Of a stretch of 64,000 nt of DNA, positions 8,936 through 19,865 are shown piece by piece. Positions within the stretch are counted from its first letter, which is position 1. Each line of letters starts with the position of its first letter. The position numbers were made by a program, and so were the translations under genes. The stretch lies in contig JAKSYS010000110.1 of NCBI GenBank assembly GCA_022925895.1, positions 54,461 through 118,460 of the forward strand, in the 5' to 3' direction. Under the pieces are notes generated by a model, which was not told the DNA's origin, ran no database searches, and saw nothing but the letters and a program-made list of their open reading frames with translations. This DNA is from Fragilaria crotonensis. Lineage: Eukaryota; Bacillariophyta; Fragilariophyceae; Fragilariales; Fragilariaceae.

Positions 8936-10391
8936 GGGACTGAGCATGCAATCCGCTTTTATGATCCTTTGCGTGTTTCAAAATTGGTACAAACATCCAG
9001 TTGAAGTGTCATTATATTAAACGCCTTCTTTTATTTGAGATGTGAAGAACACAATGCTATTACTCCGTACTACAGGCCTGTAATGGTCCGATGACAAATA
9101 CGCACTTCTGCATATCAAGGATTAGATGGTTCGTAAGTGTCAACGATAACCGTACTTGCGCGCCTTTGCCAGTGCGCATCATTCCAGTGCCTACTTGTTA
9201 TTACACCTCGACTACGTTAGCCTGGTGATAATTGAATCTGTTGACTTGATTGGATGACGACTCACTAGTCGTTTGTCACTTACCTGTGCAGTTTTACTGC
9301 GTCCAACTCGGTTTCAACGACACCCCGCTTATTTTAACAGCCGGTCAGTTGTTTGGAAGGGTACGATCTTAAAGTGTTGGTGGGACCTTGCAATTAGCGC
9401 CTGTGTCACCGACGTTTGCCAAAGTCCAGATTATTCATCAACCGACAGTTGTGGACAGTACCAAGCGATGTTGCTCGGTTAAAACTGAGTGGATCGGTAT
9501 GACCTGTGGACTGTTGGTGAACGTCGACCAACATACAACGGCACAGCAATACTGGTGTACGCCGAGCTACTGCAAGTCATCGGCCTTGGTCAAATCAAAG
9601 AGTTTTATCCCACGTGAGATCCAACGTTTCTCAATCGAGTGTGCTGCGAGACTCCTTTGAATTGCGTCCATCCACTTTATTGGACACAAGGAACGACGTA
9701 TCTTTCCAGTTTGGTCTACTCCCATGGGATCAAACGCATGGTTGTGACGTGTTATCTGATATAATCGTACTTTGAAGGCTCAAGGCTCAAGTATGCCATA
9801 CTTGTATCAGAGATATTTCCTCTTATGGTAGTACAGGAGAGAATCCGTGCATCTGGCAAAGATGATGGTGACGACGTGTGTGACCTGAAAATTTGTGAAT
9901 TGTGGTTTTTTTGACATGATTCATGTTGTTCATGTGAGATGTACAAGTACTTGTACCTGGTACTACCAGTACTAGTACCACTCCGACCTCCTATTGTGAG
10001 ACGTTCCGACATATGCGACGTAACCGTAAACCGTATCCACACCAAAACCAGTACGCCAGTAAATGGTACTACGTACTACTGTAGCCTGGAAATGACCTCT
10101 CCAACTTCCAACTCAAAAGCATATACAAAAACGTGATATGGCTATTGCAAGTACAAGGGTACCTGGTACAGTAGTAAGCCAATCCTTGGAAAAAAATAGC
10201 CGTTGTGGGCGTTGTGTGTGCTTCACTGAACACTAAACGGTAATCCAAGGTCACAATTTTCTGTCACTCCGATGCCGTTTGTGTGAGGGTAAACAGCATC
10301 ACTGCGAGTATAACGACGTACCTGGAACAAGTACAACTGTTGGTGCTATTGTAACCATATCATTGATAGCTAAAACAATCAGCGTTTAACC
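8936..10391. other. Intergenic region, no supported gene
   Basis: About 1.45 kb. Short open frames near 9273-9660 have no recognisable domain and look like chance. A dense cluster of GTAC palindromes lies at about 9938-9980 (GTACAAGTACTTGTACCTGG, then ACCAGTACTAGTACC). Confidence 0.4.
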
Positions 10392-11632
10392 ATGGTCATG
10401 ATTCAACGCCGATCGTTGCAGACGACATGGCAGCAACGATCGTCCACTTCGTCGATTGCATATGGAGATGGCAACGATTGCGGAATGTCAGAAGAATCGC
10501 TTTCGACTGCAAAGATGCTGCATCGACAATCTTCATCGCCTAGATCATTCTCTTTTAGCTCACCTAGACATCGTGGGCAATACAGCACCCCTGCGTGGAG
10601 GCAACCTTGCCAAGGTAATGATTGTTATATCATGGATCGCAGCCATTTTCATAACCAAGGGTGCATGGCAATCATACAGCAACATGTACAAAGAAGAGCA
10701 ACAGATACGAAGTCAGTACAACGAGGATCTCAAAGTTCTCGATGATGCTAAGCTAGTGAACAAGGAGATCAAGAGTCATGTGTCTGAAATTTTGCAAGCT
10801 AGAAAAGTAATGAAACATGAATCTCACACAGCTCTCGTGCTAAATGCTGCGGGAGATGACACACCCCAGTTAACTCAACCTGAAGTGGTCACGGCATGGC
10901 TTGATAAAAGGCAAAGAAAGCTCGAAGAAAAGGTGGTCACGCTTACGAAGCTTGTCTCCGAAGAAAGCCGATACCAAGCTATTGAGAAGTAAGTACCTGG
11001 TACCAACTCCATGTCTCCTTCTTCATCAAAATGAGTGACTAACAACATGTTTCCATGGGCACTTAAGATTCGGCGCCGGACCACATCGTATAGAATTCAA
11101 AGTTCACTTGATTGAATCCGATCGGATTGGAACCTTCGTAGTTGAGATGGCCCCGTTGCATCTCATGCCCCATGCTGTGAATACATTTCTCACTCAAGTC
11201 GATTCAAAATTGTGGGATAAAACAGTGTTTTGGCATCATGATGGCATCGATCATATCATTTCTGCTTCCCCCACGCTATTCGGACGAGGTGATACGAAAC
11301 ATCATCATTTCGAAGCCATGGGAGTTCGTGAACTTAGCTTTGCAGAGTATTCGCCAGAGTATCCTCACGAGCAGTTCACGTTGGGTTTCGCCGATCGCGG
11401 TCCAAACTTTTACATTAACGCTATGGACAACACCAAAGGTCATGGACCGGGTGGCCAAAAGGAACGTTCTGAGGATCATGCTGATCCTTGTTTCGGTAAA
11501 ATCGTTGATGGTCTGGATACCATCCGTGAAATGTATAAGCTTCAATTGAGGCAATCTTCTGAGGCTGCCAAGAAGCACGATTGGCACGATGACGAAGTGA
11601 CGAAAATTGTGTCGGTCACTATTTTGAATTAG
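10392..11632 (+). CDS. Membrane-anchored cyclophilin-like protein, two exons, N-terminal frame uncertain
   Basis: Likely a type II membrane protein: a cytosolic Ser-rich N-terminus, one span (VMIVISWIAAIFIT), a coiled-coil stalk, then a cyclophilin-type peptidyl-prolyl isomerase fold (RIGTFVVEMAPLHLMPHAVN .. QFTLGFADRGPNFYINAMDN .. DPCFGKIVDGLDTIREM). The catalytic Arg/Gln positions of true cyclophilins are not apparent, so isomerase activity is doubtful. The intron is 10989-11067 (GTAAGT..TTAAG, 79 bp) and the junction reads YQAIEK-FGAGPHRIEF. Exon 2 is 11068-11632. Two N-termini are possible. The continuous frame starts at 10456 (365 residues). A frame starting at 10392 has a more plausible Ser-rich tail but would need one base fewer, for example in the C4 run at 10588-10591, to enter the membrane span. 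The second model is likelier if the assembly has an indel there. Confidence 0.75.
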
Positions 11633-12579
11633 GAGAAAGTCATCGAGTGCGCATTAGATATTGATGTGCGGTAGGCGTGATTGGCTTCGGCTGTGCATCC
11701 ATGAATATCTTTTGGCGAGCGAAGAAGTCATCGAATCCATGAAGAAGTTCGAGATCTATCATACACGATGACGTGCCACGCCATAAGGAGGACCAGATAC
11801 TAGTAGACATACATCCAGTTGGCTATACGCAACAACACTATGTTGAAGCAATTATAAGCCACACGTAAAGGTTTATACGTTCGCAGTCTAGAGTATTATG
11901 AATGGTTGGCTGGGTTTGTATTGATCATAGCCCCCAATACTTTCTGCTGGTACGATACAGCCCTGAAGGTTCCCTCTCGTCAAGCTGCGTATGGTTGCCT
12001 CGCGCGCGAAAGATGATCTACGGTAATCGCCTCGTGAGCAACGAAGGTCCCGTCAATTGAACCACTATCGTGGGCCAAAATATTAACCATGATCTACTTG
12101 GTACTCTGAGTTCTGAGTACCACTGCTCGTCTTGACTGCCAGATGCTTTTCTTTAGTTGCGTTTTTATCCCCTTGCTGGGGTTGCCGTAGGTGTTCAGCC
12201 TTTAACGATTATTACGTGTACGAAAAAATGATTCATAATATGCACTGTAGTGTTTGTTTGACTTTGTAGATAGTACAAGAATCCAGTACAACGGGATCTA
12301 AGAATTTCATGGCCGTGTTGAGTGCCAAGTGCCGAGAACTACGATCTTTGACTGAGACACTGACTCATGGATTTCTGGTGGTACTTGTACTGTACAAGGG
12401 AAACAGATTTGGTCACCCTGCTTGTGGATCGAGCACAAACCAAAACGTTTCCATCATCCATGACAAACGCCCTCGAGGGCTTTGAAAAAGGTAGAATAGT
12501 TAAGCTTTCGCAATCCTTCTGACGCTATCATTTCTGTCGAGCTCATTCCGTAGCAGATATCGGTGAAGCGTGAAGGATC
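11633..12579. other. Intergenic region, no supported gene
   Basis: About 950 bp with no convincing open frame or RNA. Scattered GTAC-type motifs occur (for example GGTACTTGTACTGTACAAGG near 12380). Confidence 0.4.
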
Positions 12580-13900
12580 ATGGCGTCAATTTCTCGTGGC
12601 AGTCACTTCCAGCTTGCTCAGCGACTAATCAAGTCCCTCGAAAAAACTCGTGTCATTCCACTGTCATCTATCAGGGTTCTAGACTCGCCACTCGATTTCC
12701 ATGGACATCTCTGTCAATCAATTCAAAAAAGCGCAGCATCGGGTGTGCTTGGCATCTCTTTACCTAGGAACAGGATCAAAGCCAGAAGAAGCTCTGTTGC
12801 TTCAACGTTTGAATGAAAGCCGATTGAAAGCCGTACCGACGCGGATACTCATGGACGCTAATCGGGGGACTAGACCTGTCGGAAATCCTCCAAATCAAAC
12901 GTCTGCAGCACAGGCTGTACATGAAGCACTACAAGATAAGGTCCACCTCTATCAAACGCTGAAAAAACCGTTGTCGTCATTACCAACACCCCTGAACGAA
13001 GCCGTGGGTGTCTTTCATCTCAAATCGTACATTACTGATGATACCCTGATGTTGTCAGGAGCAAATTTATCACAGGAATACTTCACAGATCGGCAGGATC
13101 GATACGTGGTATTCGAAGAGGAGCGCGAATTGGCGGACTTTTATCAAGAGTTGGTCGAAATCTTGAGCCTCAATGCTCACACCTATCCATTCGAAGAAAG
13201 CAGAAAAAAGCCCCATCCAGAAAGCATGCGGGATGCTCTGTTACGACTATTTCAGTCATCTGACAAGTCTGTGGACATGGACGATGGCAACGCTGTTGTA
13301 GCTTATTCTATACCGACATTTGCTCATCCAGGTCTCTCATTGCCGTTTCCGACCGATACGGAGCAATTGGCAACACTGTTGACCGCAACAGCTCAGGAGG
13401 GATTGACAATAAAGTTAGCGAGCGCCTACCTCAATCCAACGCGACCATTCCTCAAACTTCTCGAAGCTCAATCGGATTGTACGTTGCTGACGGCAGGCCC
13501 TCAATCGCACGGGTTTGCACCAAAGCCAGGTGTCAAACGAACGGGGGACTTTGTACCAAAGTTCTTTGCACATGAGTCTCAACAATTGTCAGAAAAGTTC
13601 CATCTTCTATTTTACAATCGCCCTGGATGGACATTTCATGCCAAGGGATTGTGGGTCTTATCTGCAGAAGGAAATTTGGTAGCCGCAGTCGTGGGGTCGG
13701 GAAATTACGGCTACAGGTCAGAACAACGAGATGTGGAGAGCAATTTGGTGCTCATTTTTCCAAACGAAACGTCTCCCATTCAAGAGGAATTACTCCAGGA
13801 ATGGAATCGGCTGTGTGAGTATGCCGAAGAGCCTGTCTTTCGTGAGCCAACGCAACGCCACGTTCGAGTTTTTTGGCCCTTGATCCAATCGTATTTCTAA
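12580..13900 (+). CDS. PGS1: CDP-diacylglycerol-glycerol-3-phosphate 3-phosphatidyltransferase (PGS1 type), frameshifted
   Basis: Makes phosphatidylglycerophosphate from CDP-diacylglycerol and glycerol 3-phosphate, the committed step to phosphatidylglycerol and cardiolipin in mitochondria. This is the eukaryotic phospholipase-D-type enzyme, not the CDP-alcohol transferase type. The first HKD motif is FHLKSYITDDTLMLSGANLS (His codon near 13016). The second region begins TFHAKGLWVL and continues to VVGSGNYGYRS. The N-terminal part (MASISRGSHFQLAQ to IRVLDSPLDFHGHLCQSI) is in the frame of 12580, while CLASLYLGTG and all later parts are in the frame of 12701. The two are brought into register by one base fewer in the A6 run at 12725-12730. 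The N-terminus is amphipathic and basic, compatible with mitochondrial import. Either the assembly has one extra A, or expression needs slippage or a +1 frameshift, or the gene is newly broken. Confidence 0.9.
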
Positions 13901-14412
13901 TCGACTATAGCGTTTGGCAATCATGAACCTATTGATCTTGCCTTAAGAAAGGTTGATGGGCTCTAAACTTACAATGAATTGTTAGGTCCCATTTGCCGCA
14001 GACGGTGTTCTGTGTTGGGAACCACCTCCTGTAATTTCATCAGCGTCTTGTTGGTGGCGTTGAGTTACTCGTGCTGTTGTTAAAGGGTATCACTCATCAC
14101 TCATCACTCATCACACGTATTTTGGTACGGGACCACAAGTGAATAAATGATCTCCCCGCTTCTTGAACTCTTGATTCTGTCGTCGTTCCTATCACCCTGG
14201 GCGACTACCCGATATCCCCGTGCATCGCCCATGAGATCAATCCACGCCGTTATCTGGAGAGAGTAAAGGATCGCCACAGTACTATCGAAAAAGAGTCTAC
14301 CTTATGACTTTCTATTACGTACTCAGGGTAGGACGTCTTCGCGTCACAACCCATGGTACGAGTCTAAAGTTGTGTCGATTTTCCAACCAGCCTTGTCCAG
14401 TACGTGAGACCT
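13901..14412. other. Convergent intergenic region
   Basis: Between the 3' ends of PGS1 and the isomerase gene. The only structure seen is a short tandem repeat of CACTCAT (three units) at about 14092-14113. Confidence 0.4.
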
Positions 14413-15897
14413 TCACAAGTCACGATTTGGAGGGCGTTCCTTTAGCGGGAGATTCGCTCCCTTGTGCGTCAGATTTGGGGGAGAAACACTGACATTCACG
14501 GTCATGTGGTGCAGGCCCATGTACGGCAGAGGAGAGGAGGGAACAGAAACACCACGACTCCCTGCACGGCTGGTGAACATTTCGCGGTTCACAGCTGTCG
14601 GACGGTCGAGGTTGAGGTTTTTGTGCGCCACGGCGACCTTGAGCGGACCCCGGCGGAAGTCAGCTACCTTGAAGTGCAACGCTGGCGCATTGGCAGGCCA
14701 AAAGAATGATTGTCCAGGGTGCAATTGTGCACCATCCATTTGACCGTTCCCTTCGAGCACAATCATAACTGCGGGTACACCGGCGTTGTTCATGACCAAA
14801 TCTTCGCCTGGTCCAACAGTAAGGATCAACACCTCGAACTCAGGCGTGGGCGGCGAGTATCTTAGAATGCGGGGGTCGTGAATGCTAGGAGCACCTGCAT
14901 CAATGCTGGGACCACCCATACTATAGGTAAGCATATCCACCAAATTGTCCACGTCTTTGAACTTTGGCGTCAAGCCTGCTCGTACGACATTGTCAGAACA
15001 TGCCATGCACTCGATGATTTCGCCTGCAACGTACGCGTGAGGTTCGTTCGCAGCCATGAAGAACGATTCACCCGGAGCCATGAGGAGGTAGTTCAAGAAT
15101 AGCGGCGCCATCGCACCTGCATCGCCAGGAAACTGTTGGGCCAATCGAAGGATGGCACGAGCCAACTTGCGTTCCCATGCCGGTTCATCGTGCGGGTGCG
15201 GATGTAGTTGAGACTGTTCGGCTTGGAGTCGAATCAACAAAAGCTTGAGATTTCGCTCCGACACATCACTAGGACAGGACATGAAACTCGAAAAGAGTTG
15301 CTGCAACGCTCTTTGTTGCGATTCCTCTCCGGAGGACAAAAACACAGCCAGCTTGGCTTCCTCACTGATGCACGCTGCGAATTCTGGATGCTTCTTCAGG
15401 AGAACTGCGATCTCCTCCAGCCGACGAAAGCCGCACATTGCTTCAAAGGGAGTCAAGGCAATGGCCATTTCTGGTTTATGGTTGGCGTCTCCGTACGCTT
15501 GTGGATTCTCTTTGTGCAAACGCTGGGCTCCTTCTTTATCAGGATGGGCTTGGATTGACAATGCTTTACCGGCTGATAAGACTTTGAAGAGGAATGGAAG
15601 CTCCTCTCCAACCGCCTCTTGCAAACTCTTTCCATTTTCGAGCCTGGATGGCCCACTTGGGTGCGTTCCAATCCACAATTCCGCGTAAGGGGTGTCGGAA
15701 TCAACTTCTGTCAACGTTTTAGACTGCAACGCATAGCGAGCAACTCGAGAATCCATTCCGCGAATGCCCCATGCATAATCCATCACAGTAGGGATTAGGG
15801 GGATGACAGAGGGAATAGGAGCCTCATCACTGACATCGCCTCCCTTGGTGGGAACTTGAACACCATCGCCTTCGTACCCAACGTCCTGACCTTCCAT
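14413..15897 (-). CDS. MPI: Mannose-6-phosphate isomerase, type I
   Basis: Interconverts fructose 6-phosphate and mannose 6-phosphate in the cytosol. This supplies mannose for N-glycans, GPI anchors and the mannan-rich diatom wall matrix. The 494-residue protein has the type I phosphomannose isomerase plan. Zinc ligands are visible as Gln116 and His118 (LSIQAHPDK), Glu143 (HKPEMAIAL) and His287 (NEPHAYVAGE), and the catalytic Arg306 lies in NVVRAGLTPKFKDV. FLFKVLSAGKALSIQ, PEMAIALTPFEAMCGFR and AELWIGTHPSGPS are diagnostic. The first about 30 residues are acidic and unconserved, so Met39 is a theoretical alternative start. It is a single exon and convergent with PGS1. Confidence 0.95.
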   Translation of the reverse strand: MEGQDVGYEGDGVQVPTKGGDVSDEAPIPSVIPLIPTVMDYAWGIRGMDSRVARYALQSKTLTEVDSDTPYAELWIGTHPSGPSRLENGKSLQEAVGEELPFLFKVLSAGKALSIQAHPDKEGAQRLHKENPQAYGDANHKPEMAIALTPFEAMCGFRRLEEIAVLLKKHPEFAACISEEAKLAVFLSSGEESQQRALQQLFSSFMSCPSDVSERNLKLLLIRLQAEQSQLHPHPHDEPAWERKLARAILRLAQQFPGDAGAMAPLFLNYLLMAPGESFFMAANEPHAYVAGEIIECMACSDNVVRAGLTPKFKDVDNLVDMLTYSMGGPSIDAGAPSIHDPRILRYSPPTPEFEVLILTVGPGEDLVMNNAGVPAVMIVLEGNGQMDGAQLHPGQSFFWPANAPALHFKVADFRRGPLKVAVAHKNLNLDRPTAVNREMFTSRAGSRGVSVPSSPLPYMGLHHMTVNVSVSPPNLTHKGANLPLKERPPNRDL

Positions 15898-17074
15898 TGC
15901 GTACTTGCCAGCTTACGAGTCTACTTTACTTTAAAAATGACCCATTTTCTGGAGAGTAGGTAGAAGAGCATGTGTGTCCGAAGGCGGGAAGGCCAATGCC
16001 AGAAGGAAGATTAATCACGCCGTGCAAATTTTTCAATTAGGACTGTCCACTGCCGTCCGCCATACCGCCCTCCAATCGAAAAAATGGTGTCAACTGTCTC
16101 AACTCTGTCAGCTGGGTGAGCTGCTCACCGCCACTACGAGATACTACATCAATTGTAGCGGTAGAACTGCAGTACGGATTACGGAGTTCTGCACCTGGTA
16201 CAGCAGCTGGTACAAGTACTGGTAGTATATGTTTTGAACGGAGGGACAGCTCCGAACGTACAGTGTACCGTATCATGCAGACTGCAGACTGCACAGGTAC
16301 CAGGTACTCGTACTGTACAAAGTACGAGTGCACACCAGAGTCCTGCACTGGGTATGACGCCTGTGTCCATGGGTACCCAAGGCAGCCGGTAGGCAGGCTT
16401 GGACCACCCATTACCCACCCATGCTTCGTATGGTTGAGCTCGGACCACCCGTTACCCACCCACGCCAACTAAGTCGTACCCATACCCACCCATTACCCGT
16501 TGCCCACGCTAATAATTTCCTGGTCTACCACACAACACGCTAGCACAGTACGCACTCCGCGTACTATATCACGCTTCTACGAGAGAAGTCACTACAGTAT
16601 TAGGTACTGGAGCCTCTATAGCTACTAGCCACAGTATACTCGGAGTACTGGAGTGCAAGGGTCGATTCGTGTGGAAGGTTGGACCACCCATTACCCACCC
16701 ACGCTTTGTGCAGTCGACCTCAGACCACCATAGCCCACCCACCACTGGTTAAGCGTGCCCATACCCACCCATTATCCAATGGGTGGGTACTGCGGGACTG
16801 TGGGAACTGTGGGTACTGGGGTGGGTACTGCGCATACTGGGGTATTGTATGGGTACCCAGTGCAGGACTCTGTGCCACGCAGGCGAGTACATACAAGTAC
16901 ACACTGTTTGGTGTTAGGTGATGATGGTGTAGAGGGGAGCGGAGGCCTGATGCGCAACAACAGCAAGGTCATGTTCATGACGCAGGACATAGCGAACGGA
17001 AACTTCGGAATTGAATGGACGACAACTGACTGTCAACATGAAACGCCACGACTTAATGTGAAACGCACTCTATC
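15898..17074. other. Repeat-rich intergenic region
   Basis: No gene is supported over about 1.2 kb. The region is dominated by the inverted-repeat element at 16336-16872 and by GTAC-rich palindromes (about 16190-16325, for example GGTACCAGGTACTCGTACTG). It is the upstream side of both the isomerase gene and the DUF2064 gene. Confidence 0.4.
16336..16872. repeat. MITE-like element: 19-bp perfect inverted repeats enclosing CACCCATTACCCACCCA arrays
   Basis: CAGAGTCCTGCACTGGGTA at 16336-16354 recurs as its exact reverse complement at 16854-16872. Between the arms the motif GGACCACCCATTACCCACCC recurs in variants near 16403, 16441 and 16680, with a shorter CCCATACCCACCCATTA near 16480 and 16758. 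An opposite-orientation run of GGGTGGGTACTG lies near 16780-16830. No ORF is present. A non-autonomous transposon is the likeliest reading; no clear target-site duplication was found. Confidence 0.5.
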
Positions 17075-17887
17075 ATGAATTCCTCAAACAAGAGAGGCGT
17101 TATTGTGGTTGTAGCCAAGTGCCCACTACCAGGTACGAGCAAAACGAGGTTGATACCGTTGCTTGGAGAAGACGGATCTGCCAACCTCGCCAAGGCAATG
17201 TTATCCGACATTCTGCTCAGTCTGGTCCAATACATGAAAGGATACGACATCATACTTTACTATGCACCTGGAACAGATGAAGGACGAATGCACATGCATG
17301 TGCTACTCCACGAGCTTGGTATTGTCGATGATGTTGAACTTTTACCTATGCTATACGGGGACTTGAGAGGTCAAGATTTAGGAGACCAACTTTCGAATGC
17401 ATTCTACGAATCACGAAGGAGAATTAAGTCAGGTAATGTCATGTTTTTGGGCATGGACTCCCCGGAACTGCCAATCGAGGAATTGGAGGAAGCCTTTCGA
17501 CATCCAATGAGTGCCACATTATGTCCGTCTCATGATGGGGGCTACGGAATGCTCTGCGTCCCTTTAGATGCACCTGATGACATCTTTTCAAACGTGCTTT
17601 GGTCGCATCCCTTGACGGCTTTGAGCCAATTGAAAGTCTTGACTGATCGCCAGGTGTCGACGCGTCTTGGTCGAATAATGTACGATGTAGATGAACCTGA
17701 GGATGTTCGAAAACTTCGCGACCGCTTGCTAAACAAAGACTCTAACGCAGGAAGTGATGTGGAAATGTGTAATCTCAAATCACTTCAAGAATCTTCCACG
17801 AAGGATCGAGAAGTTACACATTGTGCTTGTCCACTTACCAAGCAAGCGCTCCTTGAGTTGGACCACGTAATCTGTGGGACAACATGA
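17075..17887 (+). CDS. DUF2064 / TIGR04282-type GT-A glycosyltransferase-like protein
   Basis: The 270-residue protein belongs to the DUF2064 family of small nucleotide-sugar-transferase-fold proteins, best known from bacteria where they sit beside glycosyltransferases. Features seen: VVVAKCPLPGTSKTRLIPLLG (the family's nucleotide-binding start; here KTRL), NVMFLGMDSPELP (the D-S-P metal and sugar site) and CPSHDGGYGMLCVP (the DGG motif). A Cys/His-containing tail of about 45 residues after residue 225 is not part of the fold. No signal peptide is seen, so it should be cytosolic. The substrate is unknown. Bacterial ancestry is plausible from family distribution, but transfer cannot be shown here. 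Confidence 0.8.
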   Translation: MNSSNKRGVIVVVAKCPLPGTSKTRLIPLLGEDGSANLAKAMLSDILLSLVQYMKGYDIILYYAPGTDEGRMHMHVLLHELGIVDDVELLPMLYGDLRGQDLGDQLSNAFYESRRRIKSGNVMFLGMDSPELPIEELEEAFRHPMSATLCPSHDGGYGMLCVPLDAPDDIFSNVLWSHPLTALSQLKVLTDRQVSTRLGRIMYDVDEPEDVRKLRDRLLNKDSNAGSDVEMCNLKSLQESSTKDREVTHCACPLTKQALLELDHVICGTT

Positions 17888-18794
17888 CAACAATTTATTC
17901 ATGATGATTCCAAGCCCGGCGACCGACTATGTGTACTTCACACGTCACGCGTGAGATAAGTTGTCCCACCAGAATAAACAGCCGAAAGGACACAGTGTCC
18001 GAGTACACGCCAATATGACGTGCCATTTGATTGATGGCGCTTGTCCGAGTTTAGTCCAATGCGTTTCATTGTCATCTGTTTGTGGCAATCGCGCTGGCAA
18101 ATCGCGTTTGTTAAGAGTTGCATTCCAAATGCTGATTTCGCTCTAGAGTTGCTATTCATTGAAGCAGGGAGAGGACTGTAATCGGAGTACAAGGTTGACC
18201 TACTCGACTTTCAAATTGAGCTTTAATCATGCTCTGAGTACAGTACTACAAGTACTGGTATGCACATTCAAGTATTCCACAATGTGTGCCACTGTACCGT
18301 ACGATTGGTACTCCGGTCGCCAGTACAGAAGTACTACCGAGGTAGACACCTTCCGAAAATGTGGGTTTCACAGGACTCGAGCATCTCGTCCGTCACAACG
18401 AACACCCATCACGGGTACAGTTTGGACGAAATTTCCATGCGCTTTTCGAGTCAATAGTTATCATGGTATCGTTGATGGGCGCTCGCTCATCCATCTCGTC
18501 CTCGATGAATGCAGAGTCCAGGTGAGTGCTGAGCCACTCTTGGAGTATATGTGCTTGTTGGGAAGCATGACCCCAGTGATGTAAGGCCGTTTGATCCTTC
18601 TTCCTGATAGCGCTCCCTGGACCTCGTGATTAGTTCACATCACAGAACTGTGCCTTCCCGCCTTGTGTGTCCGTCTCCACAACAGCAGCTGTTCTGCCAA
18701 GAAAATTGTTCTTAATTCACAAATCCCGCAACCTGACTGATCTGATTCAGCAGAGGTTTCGCATCACTTTTGCGTTCAATTTTCTTTCAAACTA
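17888..18794. other. Intergenic region with a possible ankyrin-gene remnant
   Basis: No complete gene. GTAC motifs cluster at about 18236-18340. On the minus strand, 18461 to about 18627 is open for about 55 codons without an ATG and includes KDQTALHHWGHASQQAH, which has the look of an ankyrin-type repeat. It may be a relic or unplaced exon; the evidence is weak. Confidence 0.25.
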
Positions 18795-19865
18795 ATGCAA
18801 CAAGGTGTCTTGACTCACTCCTTTCCCATGGTTTATTCTGTCAGTTATCGTGTGTCTGCGATCTCTTCGGTCTCATCCATTCACAAAGCGATAAGGGATG
18901 GTGATTTTGCAACAATGAAGGAATTGCTAGAGGCAAACCCTTCACTATTGACGGAACCCAATTCAATTGGTTGGACGTCGCTGCATTTCTGTGCCGCTTC
19001 CCCCGACATTCCAGTCGAAACGTGGGCCTGGGTCTTGCAACGAGTGCCTCCGGGGTTGGATATATTGATGTTACGAACCGATAATGGACAAAATTGCGTG
19101 GATCATTTCTTTCGCTTGTTTCTGAATCCACTGGAGTGGCAACGGCATGAAGTCAAGGAGGCTGCTAAGGACTTGAAAGCATCAATACTTCTGTGTCTGA
19201 AAAATGATTTTTATATGCAGCTCTTGCACGAGTGCGTTGTTAAACGAGATTGCGTTGACTTTTCCAACCAGCATTTGCATCGCATCGTTTCGTTTTGGAC
19301 ACGTTTACACTCCTTGCTGCACCAATTATCTGCGTCTGTCCTGCACGCGCTTGCCCGAACAGCATGTCCACGAGAGGTGGCTCTGCTGGCCATGAAATTA
19401 TATCCAGGGGAAGTCCTAGAACGCGATTCATTGGGAAACTTACCATTGCATTTGGCCTGTCGATACGAAGGAGCCGAAACTGTCATGAATTGCCTTCTGA
19501 ATCAAGCATCCATCCTAGATGCAGATGACAGGCTTCCTTTGCATATTGCTCTCTTGAGTGGCAAGACTTGGCATCATGGCATTTCACATCTCTGGAATGC
19601 ATGTCCGCAATACGGCGGTACCCGCGATAAGGAAACGGGGTTTCCTGCCTTTCTCTTGGCAGCCTTACCCGACCCGGCCGTCGTGCAAAGGGCCACAAAA
19701 CGACTCGCCGCCGACACGTGTGGTTCGCTGTGGCGTTTCATGCCAGCTTCGTCTCAAAAGCGAGCTCTGGATGAAGCCAAGGCAAATGTTGACTTGCTGC
19801 ATCTCTCCACCGTTTATGAAGTCTTGCGTGCAGCTCCAAATGTATTGGCATGTTGTAGTTTATAA
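18795..19865 (+). CDS. Ankyrin-repeat-like protein
   Basis: A 356-residue single-exon protein. Helical pairs with ankyrin character appear at about 25-75 (HKAIRDGDFATMKELLEANP .. GWTSLHFCAA) and 205-260 (DSLGNLPLHLACRYEGAETV and ADDRLPLHIALLSGK). Between them lies a less conserved helical section. The TSLHF, LPLHLA and LPLHIA hairpin motifs are the main evidence. No catalytic domain, signal peptide or membrane span is seen. Such divergent ankyrin proteins form large paralogous sets in diatoms; partner and role are unknown. The first Met is followed by a hydrophobic-polar stretch that could be untranslated, with Met12 as an alternative start. Confidence 0.75.
   Translation: MQQGVLTHSFPMVYSVSYRVSAISSVSSIHKAIRDGDFATMKELLEANPSLLTEPNSIGWTSLHFCAASPDIPVETWAWVLQRVPPGLDILMLRTDNGQNCVDHFFRLFLNPLEWQRHEVKEAAKDLKASILLCLKNDFYMQLLHECVVKRDCVDFSNQHLHRIVSFWTRLHSLLHQLSASVLHALARTACPREVALLAMKLYPGEVLERDSLGNLPLHLACRYEGAETVMNCLLNQASILDADDRLPLHIALLSGKTWHHGISHLWNACPQYGGTRDKETGFPAFLLAALPDPAVVQRATKRLAADTCGSLWRFMPASSQKRALDEAKANVDLLHLSTVYEVLRAAPNVLACCSL

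Noticed and set aside
9388-9660. 90-codon plus-strand frame in the intergenic region
   Set aside because: No recognisable domain, no neighbours in phase, and length expected by chance.
14093-14114. CACTCAT tandem units as a possible CRISPR-like or regulatory array
   Set aside because: Only three 7-bp units; simple microsatellite.
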